Positions 27,801 through 40,468 of a DNA stretch of 55,738 nucleotides are shown in pieces. This stretch comes from Pelargonium nanum. Taxonomy: Eukaryota; Streptophyta; Magnoliopsida; Geraniales; Geraniaceae. The stretch is taken from NCBI GenBank assembly GCA_036897485.1, contig JAYMTF010000091.1, positions 1-55,738 of the forward strand, in the 5' to 3' direction. A program made the position numbers and the translations under genes. The notes beneath the pieces were generated by a model that saw only the letters and a program-made list of their open reading frames with translations, had not been told where the DNA came from and searched no databases. How positions within the stretch are numbered: position 1 is the first letter of the stretch; the number at the start of each line of letters is the position of its first letter.

Positions 27801-30800
27801 GTTGTGCACACACTGACAAGAGATATGGAACACAACACGACATGATGCCGGGTAACTTTCTTAACAGTAAGATATGACACGTTAATGATAGATTATATAA
27901 AATCATAAATATAATACATATATAGATCATCTTGATGCATAAATTTAATGTGTAACTCATCTATTGCGAATTTGAATATATGATATAAAAAATTATTCGA
28001 ATCCTTGAAATATTAATATCAAAATCAAAGAATGTAGAGAGATAGCAGATTAGATTAACATAAGAATGATATGATAGAAAGGCAAAGAGTTCTTGAAAAA
28101 ATCAAAATCAATTTCTTTCAAACAGAAATCATTTATTTTTGTTACATTTGCATTTTGCAATTAAAAAAATACATGAAAGCTTGAAAATGAATTGAGTTTT
28201 TATAGTAAGATTAAAATAAATTTGTTTTCAAAAGAAATTTTTATTCCCTTGTTGAATACGCAACTTTATTCCAATTTGATTGTTCCAAATCCACACATAA
28301 AAACGCAGCCATATATAATTTAAAAGACAAACATGGGAAATTACCATGTAAAAGGTGAGAACTACTGGTCAACAAGCATAAGAAATTTGCAGAAGAAACT
28401 ACATCGTACATTAATAAATTCCAGATTTCCATATATTGATTACACTGAAGCCAGTTGGGAGTAAAGAGCACCTGAATAGCCTCTGGACTAGCATAGGTTC
28501 GGGGTAACTTCCAGTGATCTGCTCCAATAAGACAAAGCCTTGCGCTGTCTGAGAATGACTCAAAGTTTGCTTCCGCAATTAAATAGCAGATGTGGGCAGC
28601 AAGAATCTAAATTACAAATCAAGCGAGATCAACGAAGAGTTCCATGAAAAATGTATATAAAATAGTCATGAAAATCACATACCTCACTTCTTTCCCTCCA
28701 TAAGCAATCTCCAAGGTGAATAATTACAAGTTCGTCATCTTTAGTTCTGTTTGCAGTTATTACAGCCAAATTCTCTTCCCAATCATCAAGCATACCATTA
28801 GCCCCAAACTGCAGTTTATTAAAAGCAGGATTACATTTCTAAGGCAAAAGAGGCACAAAAAGTATTGGCATCAAAATATCAGGATCTACTAAGCAGCTAG
28901 AGAGTAACAATACTTATTCCTCTAGATTGAACTCTAGCTAAATGGTTATTATCAAAAGTATATCACAGGAATACTTTTTTCTATATGATTAGTTCTTATT
29001 ATCCATTCCCGTGTTCATGTCCTATCCTATTTTCGTCTTAATAGTATGCATTCAAAAACACATATTGCACAGAGATAGAACACCAGTACTAAGTATGTCA
29101 CCTGTGCAGGTTGCTGAGACATATTCATGGCAGCGGGAATAGTGCTACCACTTGTGGCCTCTGTAGAAAACACATCTGCTGGTTGACCAGCAATTAGCAG
29201 GCATAATGTTCTCATGGGTGATCCTGCTACCAGCTGCTGAAGTGCCATTTGCTTCACAGTTTCAACATAGAACTGCATTGATGAAAGGCCAGCACCCACC
29301 AAACAAAGAGTGTTTTAGTATGAATTTAGCATTTTTCCTTGCATATACAACCACATGGACCAGTAACTTGCAATAGATTGGAATGAGAAACAAACCTGAT
29401 CACCCAGCTGAGATGAAAGAACAAGTGCAGGTCCCCACAACTGGCCTTCCTTCGCACATTGTAGAGCTTCTATTTTTCTACCAGAAACCAAAAGATTCTG
29501 TACCTGGGAAGCAGTTGCCTAAAACATACACTGATATCGATTAGAAATTGATAAAAAAAAAGCTGTAAAATAAATAAAAGCAGGCAGAGTAATACACCTA
29601 CCCGAATTTGTCCTTCAGAAGGCAAATTCTGCAAGCACTGGCTGAGAGTGCCATATTCACTGAATTGTGCACCATTCCTTTTGTTAGATGCAAAAAGCTT
29701 GGCTACTGCTGATTCTGGAAGATCATCTTCCTATTATGAAAAAATTTGAAAGGAATACCAAGTTCTTTTAATCATAACTCTGGATGGCTCTTACGAATAT
29801 AACTGACAGAGAAAAGAAACTACTTGAGCGTCCATATTTATGAATCAACTCCGTCTTCAATTTGCTAAAATTAGTTCTGAAGTTTACTTCTAAACTCAAG
29901 AGTATTGGTATAGTAAACCAGAAGAAAGAAGGGGCATGCAAAGAGGGCATTTATGTTGGATAACATATTCTCATCGAACCTTGAGAGAAAAATGTCAGAG
30001 TGAAGTGAAATATCCTGACGATCAGTCTTTAAGTGACATCATATGAAGTAAACAAAACAAAATAGTAAAACTTTATGAAAATAATATTGTAAGAGATTAA
30101 TATTGTCATTTTACAGTAGAGTGGTATACAATTAATAAGCCACTAAATATGGGGTGTGATCAATCATTCAGAGTACAAAAGGGGTTGCAAAGATATATAA
30201 AAAGTAGAAAAACTTCACATAACATGCAATTTTTAGTATGATAGTATTAGGCGTGCTATATGGATACTCATTGGGTCTGATATAACAGCAAAGTCTTAAG
30301 ATATATCATATATGATTAAAGTAGCAGTATGATTACTGAGATTGTGACAGTTATAGTTACTCCCAACAGTTGATGGTAGATTATAAACATAAATGAAAAG
30401 GAACTTTAAAGAATGTAACTTACCCTCATTGTGCTATCAGTTCCAAAAGGAGAGCGAAGCTTTCCATAATGCTGACAAGCTATTTTGAGCAAAGAGAGAA
30501 GCAGCCTCAGAACTTCACTTTTCTTATAATCCATGTTGGCAGACTCACAGCCTGTAATCCTCTCATCAAGCCATTTATTCAATTCTTTATTTCCAACATT
30601 TCCGCCAGCCAATGGACCTGGAAAAGATTGTTGACACAAAGCCAGAAAATAATCACAGCTGCTAATGCCAGGGCTATTAGCATTTCCCATAACAACTTCC
30701 ATCAGGTTGAGAACAGAAATCGAGCCTCCTGCTGGATCCTTCAGACAAAACGGAAATATATGATTAGCCACTTTGTGAGAGCAATACTATAAGAAAATGT

Positions 30801-32773
30801 GTCATTTAGTTGTGGTTAATAACAAAAGGTAAGTTACAAACTATGGGACTGAAAAATACAGAAAATATTCATGAAACAAGCCAGTAGGTTCTATTGAAAA
30901 TATTTATTCTCTTTCAGCAATTGAAAACAACTTCAGATCCTTAGAATTTCATTCCTTCACTTAGTCTCTTGAGACCAAATAAAGCTATAACGAAAACTGA
31001 AGTGAGATGATATTGAGGTCTAACCTGGCTACCATATGAGGAGTTCCCGATAGAATTATCTTTCATTATCACAAGTTTGCCACCAAACCCAAAGGTGACC
31101 AGGGCATGGGGAGGACGCCCAGCAGATGATCTTCCACTATCAGGAGAAAACTGATGGCCACTCTGAATAGGTTGCTGAAGAAAATTTACTGGTTCCTGAC
31201 TTCCATGGTAATCATTCACCGATTTTGTACTACTATAGTAATCATTTGAAAAATGCATTTGTAGATTCTGCTCTGAGCTTGCCTGATTTAAATGCTGACT
31301 GAAGCTCCCAACAGGGGTGAAGCTACGTAACTCAGTAGTTCCATTAGCCTCTCCATGGTAGTGACTAGTTTGGTTGTGCAATGGAACTTCTCCAAAAGAA
31401 CTTGGAGATGTCTTTTGATTAATGTGATTGTTCATAGTAACATTTGAACCATAAGAATTTTCCAGTTGCTTGGTTCCTCCAATAGTTGAAGCAGATTCAT
31501 TATAAGTAACAGGCTCTGGTTGCCACATTTTTACACCTTGTTGACTGTAATTGGGGTAAGACTGGGCCCAGCTACCAGCTTCTTCCTGGCTAGCAAGGCC
31601 TTGTGATGCATAACTATCAGCCTGCCCATATTGTTGATAGTTATTATTCTGGGAAAAAGTATCAAATGAAGCAAATCCATTTTGACTCTGTTGATCCTGA
31701 GCTTGAACTGTTGACTGAAGGGAAGAAGTGTAAGCCTCCAGTGAGCGCCATTCTTGGGCAATGGTGTCGTAATACCAACCAGGATATTGAGGGTCGAAAA
31801 CCATGTGTTCTGGATACCCACCATTCCCTTGTGAATCCTGATTCCAATTAGATACTGTCTCGCTTGTGCTAGTCTCAGTCACAGTTCCTGCAACAGAGTG
31901 AGCAGTTTGCAAATAAGAAACATCTGTTTTCTCATTGGAAACGGCATTCCATTCACTAGCTGAATTGGTACCAAAGCTCTCTTGAGCATTTGCCTCAGTG
32001 GCATAATAACCATCCACTTGATACCATTGCCCAGAAGTAGAATCATACTTCCAACCTGGATAGAGATTTTCCCAGTACTGACTACTGTTCATATCCTGAC
32101 CATCAGCACTAGGTTCCATAGATGTTTCATACCCTTGACCCTCTTGATAATTCTCATAATTAAATGAATTATCCAAAACATCACCTCTACATTCATCAGT
32201 AGCAGGTGCGCCTTTTGTTACACCATTCAAATTTTCCGCTACTTTCCCAGGGAAATCCCCAGAACCATCTCCAAAATCACTGAAGAATTCTGACTCCAAT
32301 GCAGCACCCCCATTTTGTACGGAATCAGCATAAAATGAACTCCACCCCACCTCCTTAACCCCTATACCCCCAGATCCAATAGTATTGTCCATTGCTGAAT
32401 CCATTTTAACCTCTGATCCAGTACCCTTGCTAACAGCAGAATCCGTAGCAACATCTGATCCAATCCCATCATTATTTGACTGCTGAGCTACACTCTCCAA
32501 CCCAATGGAATTAGAAGCCTTCAGAGAATTATTACTCTCCACCTCATGTGCACCTGAGGACTCTGCACCTACATTGACACTGTTACTCTCCGCGTTCGCG
32601 TCAAACCCACCTTCACCGCCTGAATCCTCCATGCTCAGATTGGCAAAAGTCTTGGCATCATCGGAATCGAACCCGGCTGATGATCCACCGGGCCCAAAAT
32701 CGTCGGCGACCAGTTTATCGAAGAAATCTTCATCCGTGTTATCCTCCATCTGAAATGGAGGATTCGAAGCCAT
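24881..32773 (-). CDS. SEC16: COPII coat assembly scaffold SEC16 (SEC16A/MAG5 type)
   Basis: Thirteen coding exons on the minus strand: 32773-31025, 30738-30424, 29730-29602, 29518-29396, 29272-29102, 28808-28683, 28606-28472, 26984-26857, 26777-26669, 26587-26270, 26160-26011, 25899-25610 and 25478-24881. All introns are GT-AG and the frame closes to 1446 aa. SEC16 organises ER exit sites and recruits COPII proteins. The N-terminal half is acidic and low-complexity, with two aromatic repeats (YPGWKYDSTSGQWYQVDGY near residue 238, YPGWYYDTIAQEWRSLEAY near 328). The central conserved domain begins at LVTFGFGGKLVIMKD (about 557) and runs through the helical region RTELYEYSKVLGNSQ. After it come proline/serine-rich segments, LGEKNKFYYDEKLKRWVEEG, and the C-terminal DELHEVEL typical of plant SEC16. 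The length agrees with plant SEC16A. Intron 7 is about 1.5 kb, the rest are short. Confidence 0.95.
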
Positions 32774-32803
32774 CGACCAAACCCTAAGCTCCCGCGATCA
32801 CAA

Positions 32804-33173
32804 CTAAAAACAAGAAGAGAACCGAAAATCGCACCTCTTCCAATCCAAGAGACTCGAGCTGCGAGTGTACAAAAAAAAGTCGAGATCCAGAACCAATGCA
32901 CCTCAAAATCACTGATCCAAATACATCTAACCGGAAATCGAAAACACGCGAAACCATAAACAAGCAGGATCTGGGCGTTCCCGAAATCGTCCTAGGAAAA
33001 TTCTAATCTAGAAGAAGAATCGCATACATATTTGATAAAACGAAAAAACAAAAAATCGCAAAAATTGCAAGAACAAAACAGCACAAAAATGGCTTTTGTG
33101 AGCTTCAGTTCAAATGCGTTGAATTGAAGCAAAACGCATCCATGTATATATTCAACGGAGCAAATTAACTTAC
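32804..33173 (-). other. probable 5'-leader intron of SEC16
   Basis: Upstream of the SEC16 ATG the minus strand shows a strong donor (AGAACT then GTAAGTT, exon end 33174) and a polypyrimidine acceptor (CTTCTTGTTTTTAG, exon start 32803). Together they would remove 370 bases from the leader. A leader intron of this kind is common in plant housekeeping genes. It is inferred from splice signals only. Confidence 0.5.
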
Positions 33174-33239
33174 AGTTCTTTGAGGTGAAGATTTGCAGAA
33201 ACAGCGCATGAGAGAGAGAGAAGAGTCTTCGAATTCACA

Positions 33240-34556
33240 CCACCCACCCACCAAACCAAGACCTCTCCGCTATTAATGGCAATGAGTTTTTATTTTGCCA
33301 AACAACAAAATTTGCCTATAATTAATTCAATAGTGTATCGCAATATTTTAAATTCGTTGGAGAGAGACAAATGAATCTCCGATTACATTACTTTACATTT
33401 ACACCCCTGCATTTGCCCTAAAATTGCACTGTCACCCTCCAATTATAATAATCTAATAGTCAATTTTAGTTACATAATAAATTACTGCAGTAATAATTTA
33501 CACTACCACATTTAGATGGTCAAAATAATAAAAATATATCATTGACACTAATAAATATATATAGATTCAAATGCAAAGCACATGTATGGAAAATGAAAAG
33601 GACAGTTGTGCCCTTACCTTTTAGGGCCTATAATGAGTAGGGGTAGGGTAGTAATCAGAATCTAGCATCTAAAATTGCCTGCAACAATTAAATTCTTCTT
33701 TTTGTCCATACATCTATTTAACAAGTGCCACTTCTTATAACCCCCAACCATTTTGTCTTCTAACATTCAGGTATTTATATCCTCCTTTAAATTAAAAGGA
33801 ACTATAGGTTAAAAAAAATTACTTGATATTATTTGATAAACAAATATCAAGGATTTATAAAATTACAAAAAATAAAAAGAGCATGATATCAACTTTTTCT
33901 ATTTAAAAACAAGAATTTCATTAAGACAACAGAGGAAAAAAAACATACAAGTATTAACACAAACTCCTTTTACATAAACATGAGAACATCTACTCTCAAA
34001 TTGTCTCAAAGGTCAAGACTTAATCCAACATCAGTCCTCTGCCCAAAATTCGTTATGTTACCCAATTATGTTAATAATCCAAGCAAAAAGACTATTTTAT
34101 TTTTAATATCACTCTAAACTTTTTTATAGTATTGCATGTAGTTTCATATAGATAAAAATTTCAGTGACTAATTCAAAATTTTGTTCACATGAATCTTTAT
34201 TTAATTGACAATTCATATATAACTAATTTCTTGAAAAATAGAAGAGTACGTTATTTTGAAACAAAAATTTAAGATTAACAATGAATGGGAGAGGAAAACA
34301 TGAAAGGCATGACAAATCCAAAACTTATCCGTATAAAACTTGTTCATTTTCAATTGTTATTACCGACACAATTTAACATGCTTCTTTGCAATGTTCAATC
34401 AACTTTCAAATTCTATAACCTTGCAATTTTATTTGTTTTCGCTCAAATCCAATAACATTCAAAATATATTTACAACGTGAGATTTTAATAATAACTATTA
34501 CCTTATTATTTGTAATTATACGACTTTTCAAACATTGTATTTGTATTTTAAATATA
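33240..34556. other. intergenic, A+T-rich, no gene seen
   Basis: A+T-rich DNA upstream of SEC16. No open frame with a recognisable domain, no RNA gene and no clear transposon ends. Confidence 0.35.
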
Positions 34557-34816
34557 GTGGCGCAGTTGGTTATTCAAGCTGTGTGAGTGGGATGAGGTCT
34601 CAGGATCGATCCCCACTCAACACATCCTTGGTGGTTGTGGTGTAAGAGACCACTTTGGTGCAGTAAGGTGCCAAAAGCCCTAGGCTAGGGTTAAGAGGCT
34701 TTGTATCTTTCCTGAACACTATTGATTCCTTGTTCAAGCTTGTATATATATGTTTTGTATAGGTTTCTTAGGCCGTTGCAAGTTAGGATTTCGGCACCTT
34801 TATGTATCAAAAAAAA
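34557..34816 (+). mobile_element. tRNA-derived SINE, copy 1
   Basis: About 260 bp with a Pol III promoter: box A GTGGCGCAGTTGG at the start and box B GGATCGATCCCC at about 34603. A non-tRNA body follows (GTGTAAGAGACCACTTTGG, then GTGCCAAAAGCCCTAGGC) and a short A tail (34809-34816). The same body occurs inverted at 51538-51728, which proves it is a repeat family. No convincing target duplication was found for this copy. The 5' start is set at box A and may lie a few bases earlier. Confidence 0.85.
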
Positions 34817-37249
34817 TTCATGGTTTCAAACGTAACATTAGTGGTGTATTATATTCCTAAAATGTGTGACATGAGATTATCTTATTCGGTTTACTATATA
34901 TAACCTCTTCATTATTGGGCTTTGGAAATGAAGAATCAAATGGGCCGTTAGTGGACTTCATTTATTTGTAGGTCTCATGTTTCATATGGGCCTTTAATGC
35001 TTAAAAGAATGGACTCATTTCCCAAGCACTTCAGCAACAAGTTCATAACTATTTTTTTCCTTTTTAATCATTGAATTTCAACATCTAATTTATTTACTCA
35101 TGAGCATGCCAATCTGACTTATACTCATCAATGAACATTAAAAGATTGTGTAAAAGTTACACAATTATTATAAAAATCCCACACTATACTATTGCCTTTT
35201 ACATTACATTTTCATGAAGAAAATCACATAGCCTGCACTATATCAATCGCAATAATGATGACTCAAATGAGCTTTGGAAGGAGGTTCCAGAAAATTGTTG
35301 CTTTATATTTATAATGGGTGTCTTCAACGCATGCACTTTCAAGTTTTCAATTGAGCTCGTCAACAAGTAGCAAATATGAGACCACTTTTGATGTTTATGT
35401 TTGTGTTGGAGAGCAGCCAAAAAGTTGGTTCATCAATTAAAGAAGAGCCTATTGGCGACTGGTTAGGAAACAGTGATCATTGGTCAATTCGTGAAACAGG
35501 TTTTTACAGAAATTGAAATGATACTTCTATTTTGGTGGCATTTGACTTTTACAACGTTGGTTGGTCGTTTATCTGCTCAACAACTGCTTCATGTTTGTTA
35601 CTGTTTTCTTTTTGGCCAAATGTTGGATAATGGAGTACAAAAGATGTCAATTTTCATGGCTAAAAAATGTTCCTACTAGTTACTTTGTCTTTTGAGTTAG
35701 ATATCCAAAGTTCAATTCAAGATGTGCGATGCGGCACATGTACTATCACTGAGAGATTGATAAACTTGTATATGAACCATTGTCGAGTAATAATGATTGT
35801 TATTATAGATGATAACAGTAATTACTATTACATAATAGACAACTACATATCACCGATAAAAAATGAAAGAGCGTTTGAGTAAAATGAAATGAGAACGCTT
35901 TAAATTTTAAAACATGATTGGGGTGGTTTATTTTTCCAAATTTAACATACACCAATAAAGGGTATTTTTACTCACAAATCAAGATGTCGCGTGTCATCGT
36001 TTGCTTGGTTGTTAGAGAAGTGAGATATGTGAAAATCTCTTTTGTGGCCTTTTGTGGAGACCAAGTATAGATGAGATATGTGGATCTCTCCTTGTGACTT
36101 GGAGCTCTCTTCCCTAGTAGAGCCTGAGTATGGAGAAGAGAAGAGGTTTGAGTACTTGTATATAGCCTTTTGTGGATGCTATGTATGGATTCCCTCTTGG
36201 AGGTAAGGAGCTCCTCTTGGTGCCTTGAAGGGTCCTCACGATGACCTTACTTCACATGGATAGAGGGAGCGTTGAGAAGTGGAAGGCTTTGGCAAACTGA
36301 AGGGTTAAGAAAAGATGATAAGACTACGACAAAGGCCGTATTTCGCAGCAAGGTCTCTCAATGTTGTGACATCGAGGTGAAAGAGTCTCAATCAGGCGAG
36401 GTAAAACATTCTTGGGGATTCGTGTCGCATCATCAAGGTTGAGCATAAAAATTAGGTAAGGTTGAACATTCTTAGGAGCCTTGCCACTAAACTGAGATTG
36501 GGATAGGTTGAAAATTCTTGAGGAGTCACGACATCGAGGTTGAGCATGGAGATTGAGGAGCATTGATTGTATAATGTTGAACATCTTTAATAAGCATGTT
36601 GGGGGATTATGTTGGTCATCCAAGTGAAGCTTGGCTTCCCTCTTGCACACTCACAGGATAGGTCTCGTGTTCGGACACGAAAAGGTGCTTCCCGGCGTGT
36701 CTCCGAACTCTCCAGAGCTACACTTCTTACTTGTGACGGCCTAAAGCTCCTCGAATTGGATGTGACGTGGCACTTTGTCATTCATCATTTACACTTGGTG
36801 ATTTATTTTTTTTAGCATCAAACATATACTTTTAAGTATGTGATTTTCACAATTAAACATCATTTAAAGTGATTGATTTATATTAGCACAGTACACATAA
36901 ACTGATAGTGTATTTGTACAATCAACTAAACAAGAACAAGATCTGTGAACTTTTTGGGCACCTTATATGGCCCATAAAGTATGGTTCTGAAAATGTAAAA
37001 TCCAAAGATAATATGCTTGTTGTAGATAAGGCAGCTTAATTAGCAATGTGGCAAAAGCCCACTTGCAGTATCTATATCTATATGCTCAACTGCTCATCTT
37101 TTCCCATGCTTATCTTTGATCAAATCCATATGTGATGTGAACCCACAAATTAAGACCACCTCACCTTTCAATCAACTTTTCTTTTATAAGCGACGGTACA
37201 GTAGATCTATAAAGGCTTCTGTTTTTCATCTTTTAGTGGAAATGTCACC
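34817..37249. other. intergenic with degenerate repeats
   Basis: No gene was recognised. The segment from about 36000 to 36790 differs in composition from its surroundings and carries poorly conserved repeated phrases (GATATGTGGATCTCTCC, GTTGAACATTCTT), suggesting old transposon or satellite-like DNA. Short frames such as 35473-35679 have no domain. Confidence 0.35.
36355..36595 (+). repeat. degenerate tandem repeat, unit about 60 bp
   Basis: About four diverged units share the order: CATCGAGGTTGAGCAT-like block, AGATTGGG/AAATTAGG-like block, AGGTTGAACATTCTT-like block, GGGGATTCG/GGAGCCTTG-like end. Copies begin near 36368, 36427, 36490 and 36534. Spacing varies between roughly 45 and 65 bases. 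Confidence 0.5.
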
Positions 37250-37279
37250 CTGTTAGTTGTTATTTCTCCTCTTAAATTC

Positions 37280-37376
37280 ATAAATCTCACCTCACACCGT
37301 CGGCAAAGAGGCTCGAACCTGAGACTTCAAAAAAAATCCAGAGCACATCAACTGTTTGGCTCAACATGCCTTAGTA
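37280..37376 (-). repeat. tRNA-like (SINE-head-like) sequence
   Basis: On the minus strand, TTGAGCCAAACAGTTGATG resembles a Pol III box A region, and 30-40 bases later AGTCTCAGGTTCGAGCCTC contains a perfect box B (GGTTCGAGCC). A cloverleaf is not possible because of an A/T-rich insertion between them. It looks like the head of an old tRNA-derived SINE without a recognisable tail. Confidence 0.4.
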
Positions 37377-40300
37377 CCTTTCAATCAACTTTACCACAAA
37401 AATTTCCATAATAATCAACAAGTTTCATTCACATTAATCAATTTAATTTATCAATCTTGCTAGCTATCCCTCAACAACATCTTCAAATTTTAAAGACTGA
37501 AATTGACCTCACAAAAAGTTATTCATAAACCAGTTGAACCATTTTGAATTCATAAACAATCTCAATTTCAAATTATCAACAAAATACTGCTGAACTATTA
37601 ATCAAAACTATTTATAAAATATATAAAATCAAACTAAACTTATATAAAAAATTATTTATTAAATATGGTTGAAAAATAAATGAATTTTCTTTACCACCAT
37701 ACTCAATCAAACAACAAACAATAGCTAACTGCATATGACTTTTCTTTCTCCAAATACCGATATTGACTTTTTATACTTTGAATGGAAAACAAACAGATAA
37801 ATGAATTAATAGGAGGTGGCAATGACAATATATATAAATTAAAATTGCGATTTTTATTACCATTTTCATTGGCTCATGGAAAGAAAAATCAACAAAAAAT
37901 GGAAGAAAAACAGAGATTAAGTTGACCAAAAAAAGGGTTTAATTAGGTCCGTCCGCCACTTGACCTCTCTTTCTTTGCTCACGCTGACCGGATCTGCGCT
38001 GCATCAATTACGATTATGCCCCTTGCCTAAAGGACACTCAACTCCACAGTCGACACCGCATTGCGCCTCATTATTTGGCCGTTGATTTGTAACTCTCTTT
38101 TTTTCTTCTTTGGAATATGTTCTAAGGACTGAAATAAATGGGTAGTTTAGGTATTTATTACTTAGTTGTAACTCACAAGAGAAGATGTGCATCTACATTG
38201 TCAAATGTGACGTACGTATATGCTATTACTCCCTCTGTCCCGCAAATGAGTACTTATTTTCTGTATACAAAAGTGGTTACTAAATAACTATGTAATTTTA
38301 ATTGTATGAACCATCTGGACCATCTATACTCTACTATTTATGTTGCAAGTTGGATATGAAAGTTCATACTCGAGCTTCACGTGGATGGTAAACTTAAGTA
38401 TCTCTATATCAACAATGATCTTATGAGTAGAATTAACAATGTGGACATGACATGTGAAAATCCAAAATTCATCACATTTTTACACATTCAAGTTCTATGA
38501 AAATAGACTAAATAAATTATTTGGGTTGCTACATGTGCAGGCTGGGTTTGGCAACTACACATCTTGCAAGTTAAGTTAAATTTATTTGATTTGAACTTGA
38601 AAAAACTTGACCCTATTTTCGAATTATCAAACCCATGAACGTTGAACAATCAAAGACCCTCAAATCAACTTCTCGAGTCTCTCTTGGAGACCTATGTGAA
38701 ACATCTCGATCCTTTATGCACATGATGATGTTTAAGTAAAAAAAAAGGACTTGTGGTTGAAGAATTAGAAGAAAGTAGTTAAAGAGGGAGCACACGGTCT
38801 GTCACCTATGTCACACTCACTTCGACAAGTTGTGTGACACTTAATCTCGACATTCATTGACAAATGTTGACTATCAATCCTCTTTCTTTGGAGAGCCAAA
38901 AGAAGGTGGGCGTGGGGTTTTCCTTTTGCAACACGCCGCGTGCCACCCACTTGTGGCACCCAAGCGTTGGTCTCGATACACTTTTTTTAATAGCCGATAT
39001 GAGTGAAAGACCGAGTATTTTACTTATTATACTTAGTTCGGATAGTTAAAAGTTCTCACAAGTGATTGTTATTGCAGAAACTCCATAACACTCAAACATT
39101 CCAATAAAATACGTCGTGTGTGAGGGGTCACATGAAGTGCATCATGTTTCACACATAAGACAAGCCTTAGACATTACGGTATTCACTCAATGTGCCACCT
39201 AAACCACACAATACGTGCTTCTCAAAATGGTGTTCTACTCGATGAATTTTTATTCGATTGAAGTATACAAACCCTAACAACTCATTATATTCGTATAGAG
39301 TGACAAGTCTATACAAAGACACAAGTCTTCCCAACAGAGTGACAAATCAGCGTAATCTCATCACAATAACATTGTTATTACCTCATCATAAAAACGAAAC
39401 AATAGTTTTGAGTAGTAAAAAACGACTAATGTCAATATTATATGTTCAAACTCTCAAATTTATATAAAAGCGTTTCAAAATCACCGTCTAATAGAACATT
39501 AAAGTTTAATCGCCTCTTTAAGCTTCTAGACTAGTAATGCAATTAATTCCCTATTGACTTGGCAATTCATGATCCCTTTCTAGAAAGAATTTCCAAACTC
39601 CTAATTTTCTTCATGGACTGAGTTGACTAATTACTTCAATTGTGAAACTGAATTTGTTGAAGATTTCTTACATATTTTCTTATCCTTTGAATGGAAAACT
39701 TAGAAATGCATGAAAGTGAAAAAAAATAAAAATGAAATGATAAATATGAAACAACTCAACAAAAATATTCACATGGCTATCTATCTATGCTGCTGTTTAG
39801 AGCATGAAGCCAACCAAAACCCATCTGTTGTTAAAGAATTAGAAACATCAGAAAAAGCATTTACTTCACCAAATATATTTTATTATAATGAATCTGACCG
39901 ATTCTTCTATACGCTGAGAGAGTGAGAGACCATCCTCTCCACCGGATACTTCGTTGCTTTCGAGGCACATATTATAAATCTAATTTACAAAAATTGAAGT
40001 TGACAAGTACTAAAATACATGATCCTCCCATTGGGGTTATTGCTGTCATTTTCATTGTATTCGCAACAATTATCACCAAAACAACAACCTCTCTCCGATA
40101 ACAACAAAACAGATGAGCATTGAGCAGCAGCAGCAGCGGGTACAGATAGATAAAATTACAATAACAATACCATTTATATTTATCTAACTAAAACAGAGCA
40201 AATCACAGCTGGAAATAAGAACAGGACACATCCTCTGTTTTCTTTTCTACTACATTTTCACTTCATAATCAACTTGTGAAGAGTTGTTCAACTACACTGT

Positions 40301-40468
40301 AAAGCAACGTTTTTTTGAAAAATATCTAAAATAAATTAATCAACAACCCAACTGACATGAAATGTTTGAAGCTCAAAGAACCGAATTACAGTTAGTCATG
40401 AATTTGAGAAACAAACCCAGAAAACAAAAAAGAAGAAAATCAAAATCCATTTGAAAAACCAGATCTCA
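37377..40468. other. 3-kb intergenic stretch
   Basis: A+T-rich, with no gene recognised. A Stowaway-like end is present at 38229. Around 38640-39000 the composition is more balanced and resembles transposon debris, but no open frame has a recognisable domain. Confidence 0.35.
38229..38252. repeat. single Stowaway-like terminal sequence
   Basis: TA followed by CTCCCTCTGTCCCGCAAATG matches the Stowaway terminal consensus also seen in the gene B MITE. No matching inverted end was found within several hundred bases, so this is probably a truncated or eroded element. Confidence 0.4.

Noticed and set aside
34557-34640. A true tRNA gene at the start of SINE copy 1
   Set aside because: Boxes A and B are present but the acceptor and anticodon arms do not pair, and the body is repeated at 51.6 kb.
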